Origin: Mucilaginibacter sp.
Lineage (GTDB): Bacteria; Bacteroidota; Bacteroidia; Sphingobacteriales; Sphingobacteriaceae
DNA length: 64,000 nt
Reading direction: 5' to 3'
Assembly (NCBI RefSeq): GCF_025359345.1
Contig: NZ_JANYGQ010000020.1
Location: 229,444-293,443, forward strand
In this document: positions 62,472-64,000 of the stretch, one piece after another
How positions within the stretch are numbered: the first letter of the stretch is position 1
Layout: each line of letters begins with the position of its first letter
Made by a program: the position numbers and the translations under genes
The notes under the pieces: model-generated
Seen by the model: only the letters and a program-made list of their open reading frames with translations
Databases searched by the model: none
What the model was told of the DNA's origin: nothing

Positions 62472-63056
62472 TCAAGAAAACAAACTTTTTCGTTTCATGC
62501 GGCTAAAGGTTTCGGGCGCCATGCCAAGATATGAAGCAAGGTGTATTTGCGAAAAACGAAGTACCCATTCGGGCTTAAGCTCCATTAGTTTTTCGTAGCG
62601 CAGTTGCGGTGTGTTGATATGCGATGTGAACGCTGTGGATTTTGTCCAGCTTTCCATTGCCCTGCCAAGCGCAAAAAAGGATGGGTCGCGCTGGATTAAG
62701 TTATGCAATTGGTCAATGTTAAGTATCGCTACCAGTGAATCTTCGAGGGCCTCAATTACATTTGTCGACGGTTTTTGACCTATAAAACTTTCATTATCGG
62801 CCGCAAAGTCCATTTCGGTAAAAAAATTCAAGGTTAAATCTTTCTCGTCAGTCAAGTGATATAGGCGCAGGCTACCAGTTGCGACAATAGCTATAAAATC
62901 GCAAACCTGCCCGGTGACCAAAAGGGTTTCGTTTTTCTTTAGCTCCTTTATTTTTGTTGAATTGATAATCAAGTCGCGATGCCCGGCCGAAAATGGATGG
63001 ATACGCCGCAATGCTTCGGCGATGACTGTCCGGGTATTCGATTCGGTTTGTATCAT
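62472..63056 (-). CDS. Crp/Fnr-family transcriptional regulator
   Basis: A 194-residue protein with an N-terminal cyclic-nucleotide-binding-like beta-barrel (about 15-125; KKNETLLVTGQVCDFIAIV, GSLRLYHLTDEKDLTLNFF) and a C-terminal HTH (RFSQIHLASYLGMAPETFSR followed by MKRKSLFS). The barrel lacks the cAMP-binding RxS signature of E. coli Crp and has no Cys cluster of Fnr, so the ligand is unknown. This short type is abundant in Bacteroidota. It is divergent from uxuA, with 114 bases between. Confidence 0.9.
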   Translation of the reverse strand: MIQTESNTRTVIAEALRRIHPFSAGHRDLIINSTKIKELKKNETLLVTGQVCDFIAIVATGSLRLYHLTDEKDLTLNFFTEMDFAADNESFIGQKPSTNVIEALEDSLVAILNIDQLHNLIQRDPSFFALGRAMESWTKSTAFTSHINTPQLRYEKLMELKPEWVLRFSQIHLASYLGMAPETFSRMKRKSLFS

Positions 63057-63170
63057 TGTAATTGAGCTGACGGTTGCTGCTAAAGTAAATTTTATTTTAC
63101 GAAAATTGGATAAATAGCTAACCCAAAAGGAAGATAATCCTATTTTTATCGCAAAAAATACATCACTACC

Positions 63171-64000
63171 ATGTTCAACAATTTAGAGCAAACTTTTCGC
63201 TGGTATGGCCCTGCGGATCCGGTTACTTTAGCTACAATTACCCAAACGGGCGCCACCGGCGTAGTTAATGCACTGCACCACATACCAACCGGCGAGGCGT
63301 GGAGTTTGGACGAGATCAATACCCGCAAAAATATTATCCAGGCTGCGGGGCTTACATGGTCGGTTGTGGAGAGTGTGAACGTGCACGACAGTATCAAGAC
63401 CGCGGGTGCTGATCGAGATAAGTATATCAATAACTATATCGAGACGCTAAAGAACTTATCTGCCGCAGGCGTAAAAATAGTTTGTTATAATTTTATGCCG
63501 GTGCTGGATTGGACCCGCAGTGATATTGACTACCATTTGCCAAATGGTGCTTCGGCACTACGCTTTCATGCCCCGGCCTGGCGGGCCTTTGATCTGTATA
63601 TATTAGAACGCCCCGCAGCTTTCGATGAATTTACTGCCGAAGAACAGGCTGATGCTAAAAAATACCTGGGCAGTTTAACCAGCGATGAAATAACAACGCT
63701 TACCAACAATATGATGGCTGGTTTACCGGGCACAAAGGATGTGTTAACCGTTGATCAATTTAAAGGTTTTTTAAGCAGATACGATGGTGTAGACGCGGCA
63801 GCGCTTAAAGCTAACATGGCTTATTTTTTACAGGCCATTATTCCCGATGCGGAGAAGCTAGGCATTAAAATGTGCGTGCATCCTGACGATCCACCGTTCC
63901 CGATATTTGGCCTGCCCAGGATAGTATCGACAGAACAGGACCTGAATGATGTTGTAAACGCCGCGCCGTCAACCAGTAATGGCCTTACCTTTTGTACCGG
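63171..64000 (+). CDS. uxuA: Mannonate dehydratase, partial
   Basis: The frame starts at ATG 63171 and runs to the right edge (276 codons), so the C-terminal third is missing. The product MFNNLEQTFRWYGPADPV is the typical UxuA start; GATGVVNALHHIPTGEAW (metal and substrate region), VKIVCYNFMPVLDWTRSD and GIKMCVHPDDPPFPIFGLPRI (Cys/His metal site) match UxuA. It dehydrates D-mannonate to 2-keto-3-deoxygluconate in glucuronate catabolism (family knowledge), which fits the xylose locus nearby as part of glucuronoxylan use. Confidence 0.95.
   Translation, partial: MFNNLEQTFRWYGPADPVTLATITQTGATGVVNALHHIPTGEAWSLDEINTRKNIIQAAGLTWSVVESVNVHDSIKTAGADRDKYINNYIETLKNLSAAGVKIVCYNFMPVLDWTRSDIDYHLPNGASALRFHAPAWRAFDLYILERPAAFDEFTAEEQADAKKYLGSLTSDEITTLTNNMMAGLPGTKDVLTVDQFKGFLSRYDGVDAAALKANMAYFLQAIIPDAEKLGIKMCVHPDDPPFPIFGLPRIVSTEQDLNDVVNAAPSTSNGLTFCT

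Overview
The window looks like a chromosomal segment from a Bacteroidota bacterium, probably family Sphingobacteriaceae and Mucilaginibacter- or Pedobacter-like. I infer this from the SusC/SusD/SusE cluster, promoters of the TTTG-N~20-TAnnTTTG type, the near absence of Shine-Dalgarno sequences, and small families typical of the phylum (DUF2795, DUF4290, DUF2807, TolB-propeller/amidohydrolase fusions, WG repeats). No rRNA, tRNA, CRISPR array, integrase or intact insertion sequence was seen. The genus is inferred, not proven.

Layout. 1-9 kb: a GH19 chitinase cut by the left edge, a B12 adenosyltransferase, a DUF2795 protein, a 48-residue membrane peptide, ispD, queA, an orphan MacB-type permease and a four-PAS hybrid histidine kinase. 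9-18 kb: citrate synthase, then a susC-susD-susE operon diverging from a carbohydrate-binding esterase, with a perfect 24-bp palindrome between them. 18-32 kb: a propeller-amidohydrolase fusion, recQ, DUF4290, murA (catalytic Cys replaced by Asp), a GT39 membrane enzyme, a DUF486 protein, two paralogous DUF2807 proteins with matching ECF-type promoters around a ferritin-like gene, and an M20 dipeptidase. 32-39 kb: a secreted protein made of 11 near-identical DKHNTGSSD units, a TPR/H-box protein without an ATPase domain, an XRE regulator, pcrA/uvrD, two copies of a MITE-like element and a luciferase-like oxidoreductase.

39-49 kb is the accessory region. A tight three-gene minus-strand operon encodes a two-helix membrane protein with CBS-like segments, a SIR2-like/TIR fusion, and a membrane-anchored STAND NTPase with a C-terminal propeller. 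This looks like a sensor-transducer-effector conflict system acting through NAD and is the best candidate for a little-described system. A RhiA-like protein and a WG-repeat protein follow, among several families of interspersed repeats.

49-64 kb: an M1 peptidase, a YyaL-type thioredoxin-domain protein, a SlyD-like isomerase, and a pentose locus (LacI-family regulator diverging from xylB-xylA and two sodium/solute symporters). A membrane protein, a Crp/Fnr regulator and the start of uxuA follow. Xylose plus glucuronate genes suggest use of hemicellulose-derived sugars.

Many intergenic spacers consist of short locus-specific words (gttcat, agtcyaa, gattta, tctaatc, gtccgaa) arranged as two reverse-complementary halves. 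This recurrent architecture is not explained by the genes.
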